In this document: piece by piece, positions 18,713-28,865 of the stretch
Layout: each line of letters begins with the position of its first letter
How positions within the stretch are numbered: position 1 is the first letter of the stretch
Source of the DNA: Bactericera cockerelli
Taxonomy: Eukaryota; Arthropoda; Insecta; Hemiptera; Triozidae
Length of the DNA stretch: 64,000 nucleotides
Direction of reading: 5' to 3'
Assembly (NCBI GenBank): GCA_024516035.1
Contig: CM044965.1
Span: 24,413,165-24,477,164 of the forward strand
The notes under the pieces: model-generated
Database searches by the model: none
The model's input: the letters and a program-made list of their open reading frames with translations, nothing else
What the model was told of the DNA's origin: nothing
Position numbers and translations under genes: made by a program

Positions 18713-19020
18713 CTGTGTATGTGTATAGTATGTGTATCATAGGAGGCCGGACCAGATCTGGAGAGAGCTTATTAGGGGTATTAGGTTATGAAGATTTTGA
18801 AGATAAGGACACAAATGTTAATACTTTTTGATTATTTAAAATATAATTTTTTGACTTTGTACCACATACGTATGTATATTTGTACAAGAAAAACATTAAT
18901 AAATAAAATAAATAAATTATACTTATCATATTATTATTTTTAACTAACTGCTAACCGACCAAACATTACTGTATTTGATATAGATTTGTTTTAGGTGCAT
19001 TTAATTCATATCATTTAATG
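18713..19020. other. AT-rich intergenic DNA
   Basis: Nothing recognised; no serpin remnant despite the upstream flank copy. Confidence 0.4.
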
Positions 19021-19021
19021 T

Positions 19022-19160
19022 AGTGTTGACACAGCACTTAAATGGAAAGTACTGTGTCACTTCTCGCTCATCAGAAAGGAGACATACTACAGGATGGGCA
19101 GGCTAAAACCTACTCCACAAGATGTAGCTACGACATGAAAAAGGCTGTGAGTGAAACACT
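19022..19160 (+). mobile_element. SINE family J, body
   Basis: GTGTTGACACAGCAC, TACTGTGTCACTTCTCGCTC and AAAAAGGCTGTGAGTGAAAC match the J body. The head is missing. Confidence 0.7.
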
Positions 19161-19219
19161 ATTTTTTTATCTTCTCTTTCTTCTCTTCTACTAGCAGAAT
19201 AGCCCAAACTATCCTGTTC

Positions 19220-19251
19220 ATTAGTCGCCACCTCCCCCTCTCTCTCCCCCC

Positions 19252-19285
<34 letters not shown>

Positions 19286-19647
19286 GTCTCTCTCTCTGTC
19301 TCTCTCTCTCTCACACTCTCTTTCTCCTCATACATATACTCTTCTTCTCCCTCTCTCCTAACTCCTCTTGGGGTAGAAAAACAAATTTCCCGAAATCTAC
19401 CTTTTACATGTGGGCTAAAATATTTATTATCCCTCAGGCTTATGCGTCACCTCCCCCCCCCCCTTCTTCTTCTCCCACCCCCTTCACCCCTTCTCCATAT
19501 AGGCTGGTTTCGCTCCCCCCCCCCCCTGAGCTCTTTGGTTTGGGGTTTCCTCCCCCTTTTACTCATCTCCTCCTCATCCTCTCTCCTTCTCTCTTTTTTT
19601 TAGACAAACCCTCTCATGCTCACTCCATATTCTATCTTATTTCTTTA

Positions 19648-19711
<64 letters not shown>

Positions 19712-19735
19712 CCCCTTTTACTCAATTCAATTTAT
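19220..19735 (+). repeat. CT-rich and (CA)n low-complexity DNA
   Basis: (CT)n and CTGTCTCT runs to about 19,345, C-homopolymer patches near 19,450 and 19,520, then (CT)n directly followed by (CA)n at 19,660-19,710. Confidence 0.85.
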
Positions 19736-19884
19736 CTTTTAAAAAGATCACAAACACAGACACACAAATACTATTAAAACTGCTGTACGTTTGCCTAATT
19801 TAGTTTTAAAAGATTCGGTTCCACCCCTCTATTAACCTCATGTTGGGGTTCGCTGGAAAATCAAAATGCTAATTGAGCCACAGG

Positions 19885-20100
19885 CGAGAGAGAGACAGAA
19901 AGAGAGAGAGAGTGTGTGTCAGTGAGTGAGAGAGTGAGAGCCAAAGTGGGAGAGAGTGAGAGAGGGAAAGAGAGATTTTTTATCAGGAGATGAGATTTAT
20001 TTTAATTCCATTTCTGTGGTTTGAGTTATCTGAAAAGAGACAATGGGTCTTTCCATGAGTAAATGAGTGTGAGAGAGAGAGAAAGGGAGAGCTTTTTAGA
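19885..20100 (+). repeat. GA-rich tract with a duplicated block
   Basis: GA-rich runs flank a duplicated block of about 50 bp: TTTATTTTAATTCC...TCTGTGGTTTRAGTT occurs at about 19,990 and 20,110. Confidence 0.7.
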
Positions 20101-20221
20101 TCAGGAGGTGGGATTTATTTTAATTCCGTCTCTGTGGTTTAAGTTTTCTCAAAAGAGATAACATGGAAGTATATGATTTTCTTTTCTTTTTTTTTTTTTG
20201 GAGGAGAAGGGGATTTTTTTT

Positions 20222-20392
20222 AGATAATGGTGCCCAGGAACCGCTTTCGCATTACTTCAGGGCACTTTACCTTTACATCCATGCCATTCTGGAAACGGAA
20301 AAACTCGATTAGAATTTTTCGCTCTTTGAACCCGCAACCTCCGGGTCAGCAACCAATGCTCTTAACCACTGAGGTCGGCAAGGGAGGAGGGT
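20222..20392 (-). mobile_element. tRNA-derived SINE, family F
   Basis: Minus strand: CTCAGTGGTTAAGAGCATTG, GGAGGTTGCGGGTTC, then GGAATGGCATGGATGTAAAG and AATGCGAAAGCGGTTCCTGG. About 30 bases of extra sequence lie after the B box compared with the copy at 34,070. Confidence 0.85.
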
Positions 20393-20409
20393 TGCAACAT
20401 TATTTTATG

Positions 20410-20655
20410 AGAGAGAGCTAGCTATAGAGATAATATGAAGGACAGGGGGCTGTCTGAGAAAAACAGAGAGAAAGAGAGAGAGAGACAGGGTGTGAGAGAG
20501 AGAGAGCACATACATATGAAGAGAGGGTAAGCAATGTCCCTTGGGATGACGGTCTTAAAGGATGCTATTAGTAAAGGAGTGGGAGAGAGAGATGTATAGA
20601 AAAGGAGATGGAGAGAGAGATTGATAGACGTAGCAATAAAGTGCATAATTATACA

Positions 20656-20682
<27 letters not shown>
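20410..20682 (+). repeat. GA-rich DNA ending in a poly-T run
   Basis: GA-rich patches, then a T run of about 26 bases at 20,657-20,682, consistent with the poly-A tail of a retroelement inserted on the minus strand. Confidence 0.7.
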
Positions 20683-20687
<5 letters not shown>

Positions 20688-20960
20688 AGTTTACGGGTTA
20701 GGCCCATTTCATTACATAGAAAAAATACTTACAATTAAACATTACGATTAAAACACTTATGACTACAATTAAACATTACGATTTAAAACACTTATGACTA
20801 GTTGGTTAATTAATTAAAATACTAAATCTAAACTTAAAAATTATAGAGCTTTATTATATTTGAAAAAGAGAAAGAGATTCCAGTGTGCATGAAAAAATGT
20901 CGAGGTCGACATCGCCGGCTCGATTACCTATACACTGGATTCTCTGCATAGGGGAAAACT
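20683..20960 (-). mobile_element. Probable minus-strand retroelement 3' end
   Basis: It lies directly behind the poly-T run and has a two-copy repeat of ACAATTAAACATTACGATT plus AAAACACTTATGACTA. No coding sequence was found; the LINE assignment is inference from the tail. Confidence 0.4.
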
Positions 20961-21055
20961 CACCTAAATTTGACCTACTCTTGGTGAGAGCAAATGTAAG
21001 ATGAGAGCGTGTATTTCTGATATTGATTCTAAAATTAAGTTTAGTGAGTAATTCA

Positions 21056-21112
21056 GGAGAGTGTGAGGGACAGACATACAGAAAAGATGTGAGGGACAGA
21101 CATACAGAAAAG
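21056..21112 (+). repeat. 27-bp tandem duplication
   Basis: GTGAGGGACAGACATACAGA plus AAAGAT occurs twice in tandem. Confidence 0.85.
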
Positions 21113-21450
21113 ATGATATACAGAAGGAGATAAGAGAAACAAAGTATTTGTAATTAAACAATCTGTATTTGTAAATTCACCAAGGAATTGTAACACTGTA
21201 GGTTTATTTTTAATTTTACATTTATTTATTACAATTAAAATAGTGTTACAAGTTTGAAATGATAAGATAGTGTATAGTATAGTAGTGCTTTATTTAGACT
21301 GTCGGCTCGAGACAGGAAGTCCCATTACGCTAACAGTTTCTGTGTTGAGAAAAGGGAGTTCAGGTTAGTGTGAGATATGGTCAGTAACTTAGTATACGAA
21401 AGAATGAGACAAAAATTGTATGAAAATTGTAGAAAAGAAAATACAGAGCT
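21113..21450. other. AT-rich intergenic DNA
   Basis: At 21,283-21,340 a fragment reading GTGCTTTATTTAGACTGTCG and AAGTCCCATTACGCTAACAG resembles the family A 3' region. Otherwise nothing was recognised. Confidence 0.4.
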
Positions 21451-21452
21451 AG

Positions 21453-21692
21453 TAGTTATTTGTGTTATTAGGTCACAATTTTTAGTGGGCAGCATCGACA
21501 TTACGAAATTGAATGCTCATGCATCATATCTCCAACCATCCATCCAATATCTATCTCGTAATGCCGCCACTGATCGTTGCCCACTCTACAACTATCTCAA
21601 TTGTCCTCACGAGGCTAGGGTATGCCCCGACATCCAAGTACAGAGCTGAAAAAATTTCGAACCCGCCGGGATTCAAACCCGAGTCACCTGGT
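21453..21692 (-). mobile_element. SINE family D, near full length
   Basis: Minus strand: GTGACTCGGGTTTGAATCCC, GGCGGGTTCGAAATTTTTTC, CTCGTGAGGACAATTGAGAT, GTGGGCAACGATCAGTGGCG, GAGATATGATGCATGAGCAT and ACTAAAAATTGTGACCTAAT. Confidence 0.85.
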
Positions 21693-21714
21693 AGAAAAGG
21701 AAATATGATAAGGA

Positions 21715-21748
21715 GTGAAAAAGGAATTGAAAGAAAGGGAGAGAGCGA

Positions 21749-21779
<31 letters not shown>

Positions 21780-21898
21780 TGAGTGAGTGAGAGTAAGAGA
21801 GAAAGAGAAAGAGAGTGAGTGAGAGAGAGAGAGAGAGAAAAAGAGAAAGAGAGTGAGTGAGTGAGAGAAAAAGAGTGAGTGAGAGAGAGAGAGAGATG
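21715..21898 (+). repeat. GA-rich tract with GAGTGAGT interruptions
   Basis: (GA)n with regular GTGAGTGAG blocks. Confidence 0.9.
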
Positions 21899-21899
21899 G

Positions 21900-22235
21900 T
21901 CGGAGTAAGTGATCACTCAAATCTGGCATGTGATTAGGATGGGTGAAGGGTAGAGGTACAGAACACTGCTGTGGTGTCATTTAATATGCTGAATTGCCCC
22001 ATTCATCAGATAAATCCTGAATTGCCCCATGCATCAGATAAACTCAAGTCAGCATTTAGCCCCCAGCAATTAGTGATGTACATGTAAGCCCCGTTGCTTC
22101 AAGATACAGTACGGTTACTAGGGGGGAGGTAAAATGCATTACTTGCTAAGGGAGACGATATGACTAAGTTTTGTGGCTTCTGTAGATTTGTAGATACATA
22201 AACTAATCTCTAGAAACGTTAGGGCACAGCTAAAC
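21900..22235. other. Intergenic DNA
   Basis: A short direct repeat (TGAATTGCCCCATKCATCAG, two copies at 21,991-22,038) is the only structure seen. Confidence 0.4.
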
Positions 22236-22237
22236 TC

Positions 22238-22525
22238 GATCCCCGGTCGGAGCAGATTTTTCACAGAAAATTCTATTCCCTCCGTACATGAGAGGCTGGC
22301 ATTTCCGGCCCTACCCAGGCTGGGTGAGGTTAATATGGGTAGCTGGTGCGATCCCCCAGCGAATGGAGGGTAAAAGTCCTGTCCTGATCCAGGACGTTAA
22401 ATCAAATAGAATCGTTGGCGTTAGGAAGGGCATCCAGCCGTAAAAATGTGCGAAAACCAACCAACCTCAACCATGAGGTTGAACAACGTCGACCCTGCTC
22501 ATAAGACAGAGTAAAAGAATAAGAC
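22238..22525 (+). mobile_element. SINE-like repeat, family G
   Basis: Contains the core GGCTGGCATTTCCGGCCCTA and CCCAGGCTGGGTGAGG, then GGAAGGGCATCCAGCCGTAA near the 3' end and a GAAGAAGAAG tail. The GGCATCCAGCCGTAA motif resembles tails seen in retroposons of several animal groups. The core is shared with 5S-headed copies at 43.4 and 51.4 kb. Confidence 0.65.
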
Positions 22526-22574
22526 AGAGTAAACGAAGAAGAAGAAGTCATAATAATAGTACCAGAACCATTAG

Positions 22575-22762
22575 TGGAATGAAACCACTAGGTTAAAGCA
22601 AAAATATTTTCTATCGCCTAATAACACTCAGAGTGATATTATTACACTCAAAGTTTATTACGTGGCCATACACTCAAATAAATGAGGAAAAAAACTCATG
22701 TTGGTTAAATCCGCGACCTATGGATTACCAGTCAGACGCCTTGACCACTGAGCTCCTGGGAT
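22575..22762 (-). mobile_element. tRNA-derived SINE, family B-like
   Basis: Minus strand: GAGCTCAGTGGTCAAGGCGT head, GTAATCCATAGGTCG, CCTCATTTATTTGAGTGTAT and TATTAGGCGATAGAAAATAT. The middle carries a small duplication around ACACTCAGAG/ACACTCAAAG. Confidence 0.65.
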
Positions 22763-22861
22763 AGAAATAAAAAGTGTTTTTTTGGTGGAGACATCAAGAC
22801 TACCAGCCTAGTGGCTCATGAGGTTGAACAAAATCTTCCGCCCTTATGGGCACTTTTAGTC

Positions 22862-23058
22862 AAGTTGTGAAGGTGCGAGTCTGGTAATCCAGGTACCTAC
22901 TTTAGGGATCCGTTGGTTCGAATCCCACCTAGTGCATGAATTTTTCCTCAATAATTTTAGTTTATAACCACATAATAATACGACTCTGAGGGTTAGTTGG
23001 TAAAAAATTATTGAGCATTAACCTCGCCTGGTGGTTATCTTCTCACTAAAGTTATTAT
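22862..23058 (+). mobile_element. tRNA-derived SINE, family B
   Basis: GTCTGGTAATCCAGGTACC, TTGGTTCGAATCCCACC, CATGAATTTTTCCTCAATAA, CACATAATAATACGACTCTG and CTCGCCTGGTGGTTATCTTC. Confidence 0.85.
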
Positions 23059-23089
23059 TTTCCTGGAGAAGAGAGGAAAATTTTATTCA

Positions 23090-23690
23090 CACTTAAGCAA
23101 TTCAAGTTCTCATTTTTCTTTTCATACTGACAGGTAGCTAGAATATCTCATATCTAGTACTTAGTACTCAGTACCACCAATACCTGGTACATAGGAACAG
23201 CTTAGGAAATCAGAGAGACAGTGAGGATCGCTCAGAACCGCCAATTTGGAGAGCTTAAGACCAGAACGAATTGGCTCATCTCTCAAATACGCCTTATCTA
23301 TCATCTACTGAGAAATAGACGAATAAATATACAGGGTGCCCTGTGTCCAAGTTGATTGATATGTATGACTAATAAGTTCTCAATTTTCTATTTATACTGA
23401 TTAAATTTACTAGTTGATGGCATGGATATTCAGAACTAAGTATTACCTGCTGATGAGCAAAAAAGCACGAAACAGTTGTTCAGGTATGTTCTGATTTTCA
23501 TGTACATCTAGTACAACTTCTCACTTTTCTATTTATCCTGATTAAAATAGAGAGGTTAGTTGATGGCATGGATATTCAGAACTATTAGCTGCTGATGAGA
23601 GCAAATAAGCTCGAAACAGCTGTGCAGGTATGTTCTGATATTCATGTACATCTAGTGCAACTTCCCACTTTTCTGTTTACACCTGATATA
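23090..23690 (+). repeat. Direct repeats of about 135-150 bp
   Basis: A block containing GTTGATGGCATGGATATTCA, GCTGATGAG and CAGGTATGTTCTGAT occurs at about 23,387-23,520 and 23,521-23,670. A shorter relative (AAGTTCTCATTTTTC) is at 23,105. An isolated ATACAGGGTGCCCTGT lies at 23,329. Confidence 0.7.
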
Positions 23691-24084
23691 CTAAACTTAT
23701 AGGTACCAAAAGTGATAACGTATAAGAATGAAAATAAAACTTATTATTATCATTACTACTCCAAGGTGGGGCATCTGAAAATCTAAAATTCCAGTACCAC
23801 CCTGTATGTTGAGCAGATATAATCATTAGTTCGCTGAAGTACACTACAACTAAAGCTCAGAAAGCTGATTTACTCCAACGATAGATTTGTTCTAGAGCTT
23901 GGAACTAGAGATACAGTCCTATTGGTTACATTGTATTTCCAGTATACAGGGTGGTTGGTTTTAATTTCCTCCCAGCTTACTTTCTGTCTATCCGTGCTTT
24001 CTGCTTCATTAGCATCCTTCTCTTCTTCTATTTCTATCTGTCCCAGCCTCCATGGCGTTACGCTTTTGACTACTATCCGTGGTC

Positions 24085-24192
24085 AAAAGATCCTGAGATC
24101 AATTCCCGGTTGGAGCAGACTTTTCAAAAATTCTGTTCCCTCGGAGCACGTGAGGCTGGCGTTTCCGGACATGCTCAGGCTGGGTGAGTGTC
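24085..24192 (+). mobile_element. Family G core fragment
   Basis: GATCAATTCCCGGTTGGAGC, GGCTGGCGTTTCCGG and GCTCAGGCTGGGTGAG match 22,248-22,345. It directly precedes the 97-bp tandem array. Confidence 0.7.
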
Positions 24193-24204
24193 TATACTAT
24201 CTAT

Positions 24205-24975
24205 ACATAAGTTGTGATTCCTCCCAGTATAATACCTATGATTCCTACACTATTAGGATCATCACTGCTAGGTGTGTGCTTGTTTCAATTCCTTTGTTTC
24301 TTCATAAGTTGTGATTCCTTCCAGTGTACTATCTGTGATTCCTACACTATTAGTATCATCACTGCTAGATGTGTGTTTGTTTCAATTCTTTTGTTTCTTA
24401 ATAAGTTGTGATTCCTCCCAGTATACTATCTGTGATTCCTACACTATTAGTATCATCACTGCTAGATGTGTGTTTGTTTCAATTCTTTTGTTTCTTAATA
24501 AGTTGTGATTCCTCCCAGTATACTATCTGTGATTCCTACACTATTAGGATCATCACTGCTAGGTGTGTGCTTGTTTCAATTCCTGTGTTTCTTCATAAGT
24601 TGTGAATCCTTCCAGTATACTATCTGTGATTTCTACACTATTAGGATCATCACTGCTAGGTGTGTGCTTGTTTCAATTCGTTTGTTTCTTCATTTCATTT
24701 CTCCGAGTTCTTTGTTTTCTCAAGATGTTTATCTATTTAATTACTATCCAGTATCTGTGATTCCTACACTATTAGGATCATCACTGCTAGGTGTGTGCTT
24801 GTTTTAATTCCTGTGTTTCTTCATAAGTTGTGATTCCTCCCAGTATACTATCTGTGATTCCTACACTATTAGGATCATCACTGCTAGGTGTGTGCTTGTT
24901 TCAATTCGTTTGTTTCTTCATTTCATTTCTCCGAGTTCTTTGTTTTCTCAAGATGTTTATCTATTTAATTATACG
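24205..24975 (+). repeat. 97-bp tandem array with interrupted units
   Basis: The unit starts GTGATTCCTCCCAGTATACT and continues CACTATTAGGATCATCACTG and GCTTGTTTCAATTC. Five consecutive units run from about 24,213 to 24,690, followed by two shorter or modified units. The block TTCTCCGAGTTCTTTG...TCTATTTAATTA appears twice, after the fifth unit and at the end. The staggered 65-codon frames are a repeat artefact. Confidence 0.9.
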
Positions 24976-25204
24976 AGACTCCTCTTGTGTTTCCAATTTG
25001 AAATTCTACGAACTTCTGCTTTCAATCAGCGGTTCTCAGATGTCGGACCAATCGGCAATGACCACAATAATATGTTGACTGGGGTTTTCTCCTTTTTCAA
25101 TTTTATTCTATTTCTTTGTACACCATCTTTTTCACTACTTAATCCTTCCTGTTCTACCAACTAACCGAACAGTAGGTATACCAATTTTTGGGTTAAAAAG
25201 ACTC

Positions 25205-25500
25205 ATGACAGACATTAAGCACTCGCTTGCCATGCGGAAGGTCCCAGGTTTGCTCTCCCGTGCCGACAAAAATTTGTTTTATTAATTTGGTTACAATTGT
25301 TTGTAAGGGATACCTTCCCGTGCGCTTGTGTTGACCCAGCACCTAAATGGGAAGTATTGTGTCACTTCTCGCCCATCAGGGGGGAGGCATACTACGGGAT
25401 GGGTAGGCTACAACACAGACCACAAGCGTCTACAGTAGCTCCTGTTTCATGGCTACGAAATAAAAAAGGCTGTGAAACTCTGTGAAATCTTAAAAAAAAA
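25205..25500 (+). mobile_element. tRNA-derived SINE, family J, near full length
   Basis: AAGCACTCGCTTGCCATGCG, AAGGTCCCAGGTTTGCTC, GTGTTGACCCAGCACCTAAA, CAGACCACAAGCGTC, GTTTCATGGCTACGAAATAA and an A-rich tail. The first tRNA bases are degenerate. Confidence 0.85.
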
Positions 25501-25614
25501 ACAGAGTCGGGGCCCACTGCAGCCCAACATCCTAAAGAAAAAATGTTAGGAAGCCCTTTCTTAATAGAATTCTCATTGCTGCAAAATCCCAACACTCCTG
25601 AGCAGAGCAGACAA

Positions 25615-25735
25615 GAATAATAGCTCATGTTTAGTTTTCAGAACACTATTAGTTCCTTCTCTATTTCCCACTGCTTCTTCTTTGTCATTTTCTTCTTTCA
25701 TTCTGTCTCCTCTTTCCACTAGTTCTCCTTCAGCA
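25615..25735 (+). repeat. Dispersed repeat (TTAGTTTTCAGAACACTATT)
   Basis: A block from TAGCTCATGTTTAGTTTTCA to a TCATTCTGTCTCCTCTTTC phrase. Relatives lie at 29,530-29,640 and 29,690-29,810, on either side of nothing but SINEs and the Helitron. Confidence 0.65.
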
Positions 25736-25892
25736 TTACCGACCTCAGTAGCTTGATCAATAAGGCGGCGGCATTGTAACATGGAGGTTGATGTAACATT
25801 GTAACATGGTTTAAGACCAGGGTTCAGCAAAAATTTAGTAAAGCAAGTTGTGATTTCACGAAAGTGATTAGCACAAATATGAGAACTTAGTG
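25736..25892 (+). mobile_element. SINE family C with internal duplication
   Basis: ACCGACCTCAGTAGCTTGAT head and AGTGATTAGCACAAATATGA tail. The middle duplicates TGTAACATGG/TTGTAACATGG, and part of the body (GAGTTTGAGTA) is lost. Confidence 0.7.
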
Positions 25893-26503
25893 ACTTAACT
25901 TTTTTTCTTCTTCTTCAGCATTTGAATTCTTCTTCTAATAATATGTTCAAATCCCCTATAGTCCGCGCCATGGACAGGTATAAGGGTCATTTTCATTTAT
26001 CTTGGGCATATCAAGTCCACAACCTTTCTCCTTTAATAAATGTGAAAATAATAGGGATATATGACTAAAATCTATTTGATCACATAGGAAACAATTTTTT
26101 TTTTAATTACAATAATAAATTGTCTTTTAAACTAATGTGGAGACTCAAAATTGCCAGTTATGTAAGTAACGTTCATGATATTTTAGGTGTCCCTTAGTCT
26201 AAGATTTTACTGTGTCTGATAGAAAAAAATGCATTTCTCCCCATTATTTTCACCAAAATCCAATATAAATGAAAAAAATACAGTTTATTTAGGATGTGAC
26301 CATTAGTTTTCATAAAAATAATAATGTTCACCTCATTCTACAGACGTGTAAAGTTGTGTCCCTACGAAGAAAAAAAAAATCTCCGTCATGAATGTTACCC
26401 CCAAAAAAACGTTCATGACTTGAAAAAATCCAATTGCCCAAGATAAATGAAAATGACCCATAAACAACACTGTTCATAGGCCGAAACTCATTATATAGTT
26501 TAA
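25893..26503. other. AT-rich intergenic DNA
   Basis: No gene was recognised. ATAAATGAAAATGACC and its reverse complement TCATTTATCTTGGGC-type phrase appear at opposite ends (25,993 and 26,440), hinting at a decayed inverted-repeat element. Confidence 0.35.
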
Positions 26504-26847
26504 CTAGCGGGCCACGCCCGCTTCGCGTGGCCAAGGCATGGCCACATTTTAGTTAAGGCATGGCCACCGCCGCTGCATAAGTTTTATGGTTATTGAAGCA
26601 CTTCTTTATACACCAGGTTCTTTGTTATACCATCTGACTGTAACACAATGAGGGATTTGGCAGACCTTACTCTTTAAAAAGCAACATAGAGATGACCGTG
26701 GGAGAAGCAATCGTTCTAAGGTCAATTCCAGCTAGCTCAAGAGTTTGCCCCTGTGCCTTATTTATCGTCATGGCAAAACATAGTTTTCTGGGGAATTGAA
26801 CTCTTTTGAAATTAAAGTGGTAGTCGGAAATCACATTAGAACCCAAG

Positions 26848-27038
26848 AGAGAGATGGGAGGGCACTACAACGAAATCAGTAGGGGCCCTACAGCGCCGCA
26901 ATTGAAGTAATGATATTTTTCGGTTCCAAGTGCGGTTAGCTTTTAGAGAAGGTGGGTTTTTAGTGGGTGGAAATCCCACACCCCAGGCATGATCTGGGTG
27001 TCTTTGAAAGATTTTTTCCTGCCTTCCATTAAAAAAAA
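26848..27038 (+). mobile_element. SINE inserted in helicase, 10-bp target duplication
   Basis: A 191-bp insert ending in a poly-A run and flanked by AGAACCCAAG at 26,838-26,847 and 27,039-27,048. The 3' part (CATGATCTGGGTGTCTTTGA, TTTCCTGCCTTCCA) matches 59,575-59,630. The 5' part is not obviously tRNA-like and may be truncated. Confidence 0.8.
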
Positions 27039-27082
27039 AGAACCCAAGTGCATAGTTGCTAATGAACAGATTAAATGAGCAC

Positions 27083-27160
27083 ACAAATAGCTCAGTGGTT
27101 AAGCACTCGTTTACGATGCGGAAGGTCCCGGGTTCGAACCCCCGCGCCGACAAAAATAAT
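27083..27160 (+). mobile_element. SINE family J head inside helicase
   Basis: ATAGCTCAGTGGTTAAGCAC, GATGCGGAAGGTCCCGGG and TTCGAACCCCCGCGCCGAC. It ends soon after the tRNA-like part, and helicase codons (TVYVHR in antisense) resume by about 27,160. Confidence 0.8.
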
Positions 27161-28865
27161 CCTGTGTACATATACCGTTTCACCTGCACCAGCCCCTGTG
27201 AATATAACTGCCTCGATAATGTTTTTTTTTTAAGGATGTAATTTGAAGCCGCGTGCCGTTACACAATTTCGGGGGTCTCAGATTTCTTAGTAATATTATT
27301 GGTGCTCCAACCTTAAGACATAGCCGATGGGGTGGCAAGCCAGGAGGATTTAGTGTATTAAGAAATTCGGTTGGGTAATGGATGGCTTCTTCCTCTTCCA
27401 CAACAGTGTCTACGGATTCGTAAGTTGATAGTTCAGAAGGCATTCTTTTTAATAAGTCATTATTAATTTCCAGAGCATTATCATTCTTTGGTGTTAGTAT
27501 GGCCCTTATCTTTAGCCAAACAGGGACAACAACACTTGGGTCATTTCGATTGGGGTAGGTAGTGTCTAGGAAGGTGTTGTAATCGACTAATAACTGACAG
27601 TGTTCGGTAGGAAATACAATTTTTTCATTTTGTTCAGGTAACTGTCCATCACCTATCCGAAGCAAAAGCTTCGAAAAAAACTTCTGCATTTTGATCAGCG
27701 TGAAGGTGTACACGCATATTCAACTTTAAAGAAAGAACAGTTATCTGTGGCCACAAAATGGTTGATTTTAAACATGCCTTCACTTCGTCAGCTCTTGTTC
27801 CATCCACGTGGAACAACGGGTAAAGTTTGTTTAAAATCTCCAGACAGTAGCACAGTTTTACCACCCATAAGATTTTTAACACCACAAATGTCTTGTAGAG
27901 TACAGTCCAGTGTCTCTAAGCCAGTTTTATGAGTCATTGTACATTAATCATATACGATCAACTTGCAATCCCTGAGGACTTTGGCCATATCACTTTGCTT
28001 TCCAATAGTACAGCTTGGTGTAACTACTGAATTTAAATTGAGCGGCAATTTCAAAACAGAATGAGCAGTGCGGCCTCCTTCTATCATTGTGGCGGCAATA
28101 CCGGACGATGCAACAGCAATGGCAATATTTCCATCTTTGCGTATTGTAGCTAACAAAAGGTTTATTAAGAATGTTTTTTCAGTTCCACCTGGAGCATCTA
28201 GGAAGAACAAATTATTACCTACAGAATCAAGAGATAAAGTGACGCTCTGAAATACAATTTCATACACGTATCTCTGTTCACTATTGAGTAATGGCACTTT
28301 TTCAGAGACGAAAGACCTCATTTGAAACGTGTTGTATGAAATTTCTGCCAAATAAGTTCTATTGGTAATAATGTTCACATTTCTTGCGCATCATCAAGTA
28401 ACAAACCCATGGCTAGGCATGCAGCATGGAACGTAGGGTATTCAATGCCGCCTACCATTTTGAGGCTTCTGAATGAAGTAGGTCCTCGCACTTTATGTAG
28501 AAGTAATCGTAGGTAGAAACATTCTGAGTCATTCGGATGTACGGTATAAATTTTACCAAGAACCTGGTCTTTTTTCACACCCGGATGTCCTGGAACAATT
28601 GATCTTTTTTCCTTCTTTGGAACATGTTGTTTTTCCACACATAAAATGCTGGTACTTCATTATAAAAAAGAGTCTTTGCAAATTCATCCTGGTTGCATAG
28701 TTGGAAAAAACGCCATTAATGTTGTTTTAGGAGGGTTGTCAATTCTCTGTTGGACATTTTCGGTTGTAAAAACTACCCTTTGTCAATTTTCAAAGTGGAC
28801 GGCCAAATGTATGACAGGAGAGTATCTTTCATGAGTCGAAAAACATAGTATTCGCCATCCAGCTT

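Larger units (their letters stand above)
26590..28850 (-). pseudogene. Helitron Pif1-type helicase pseudogene
   Basis: Intact relatives unwind DNA during rolling-circle transposition. In order on the minus strand: TTENVQQRIDNPPKTTLMAF and FAKTLFYNEVPAFYVWKN (28.65-28.80 kb), HPNDSECFYLRLLLHKVRGP (about 28.5 kb), Walker A region FFLDAPGGTEKTFL, AVASSGIAATMIEGGRTAHS, Walker B region KLIVYD, LLSGDFKQTLPVVPRG, EVKACLKSTILWPQ, RVQFPRKLCFAMTINKAQGQ, CFSHGHLYVAF and the C-terminus TKNLVYKEVLQ ending at TAA (26,590-26,592). It is broken by several frameshifts (for example near 27,805 and 27,675) and in-frame stops (TGA near 28,780, TAA in Walker B near 27,949, TAA near 26,680). Two SINE-type insertions lie near the C-terminus. 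The N-terminal Rep part is absent. Confidence 0.9.
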
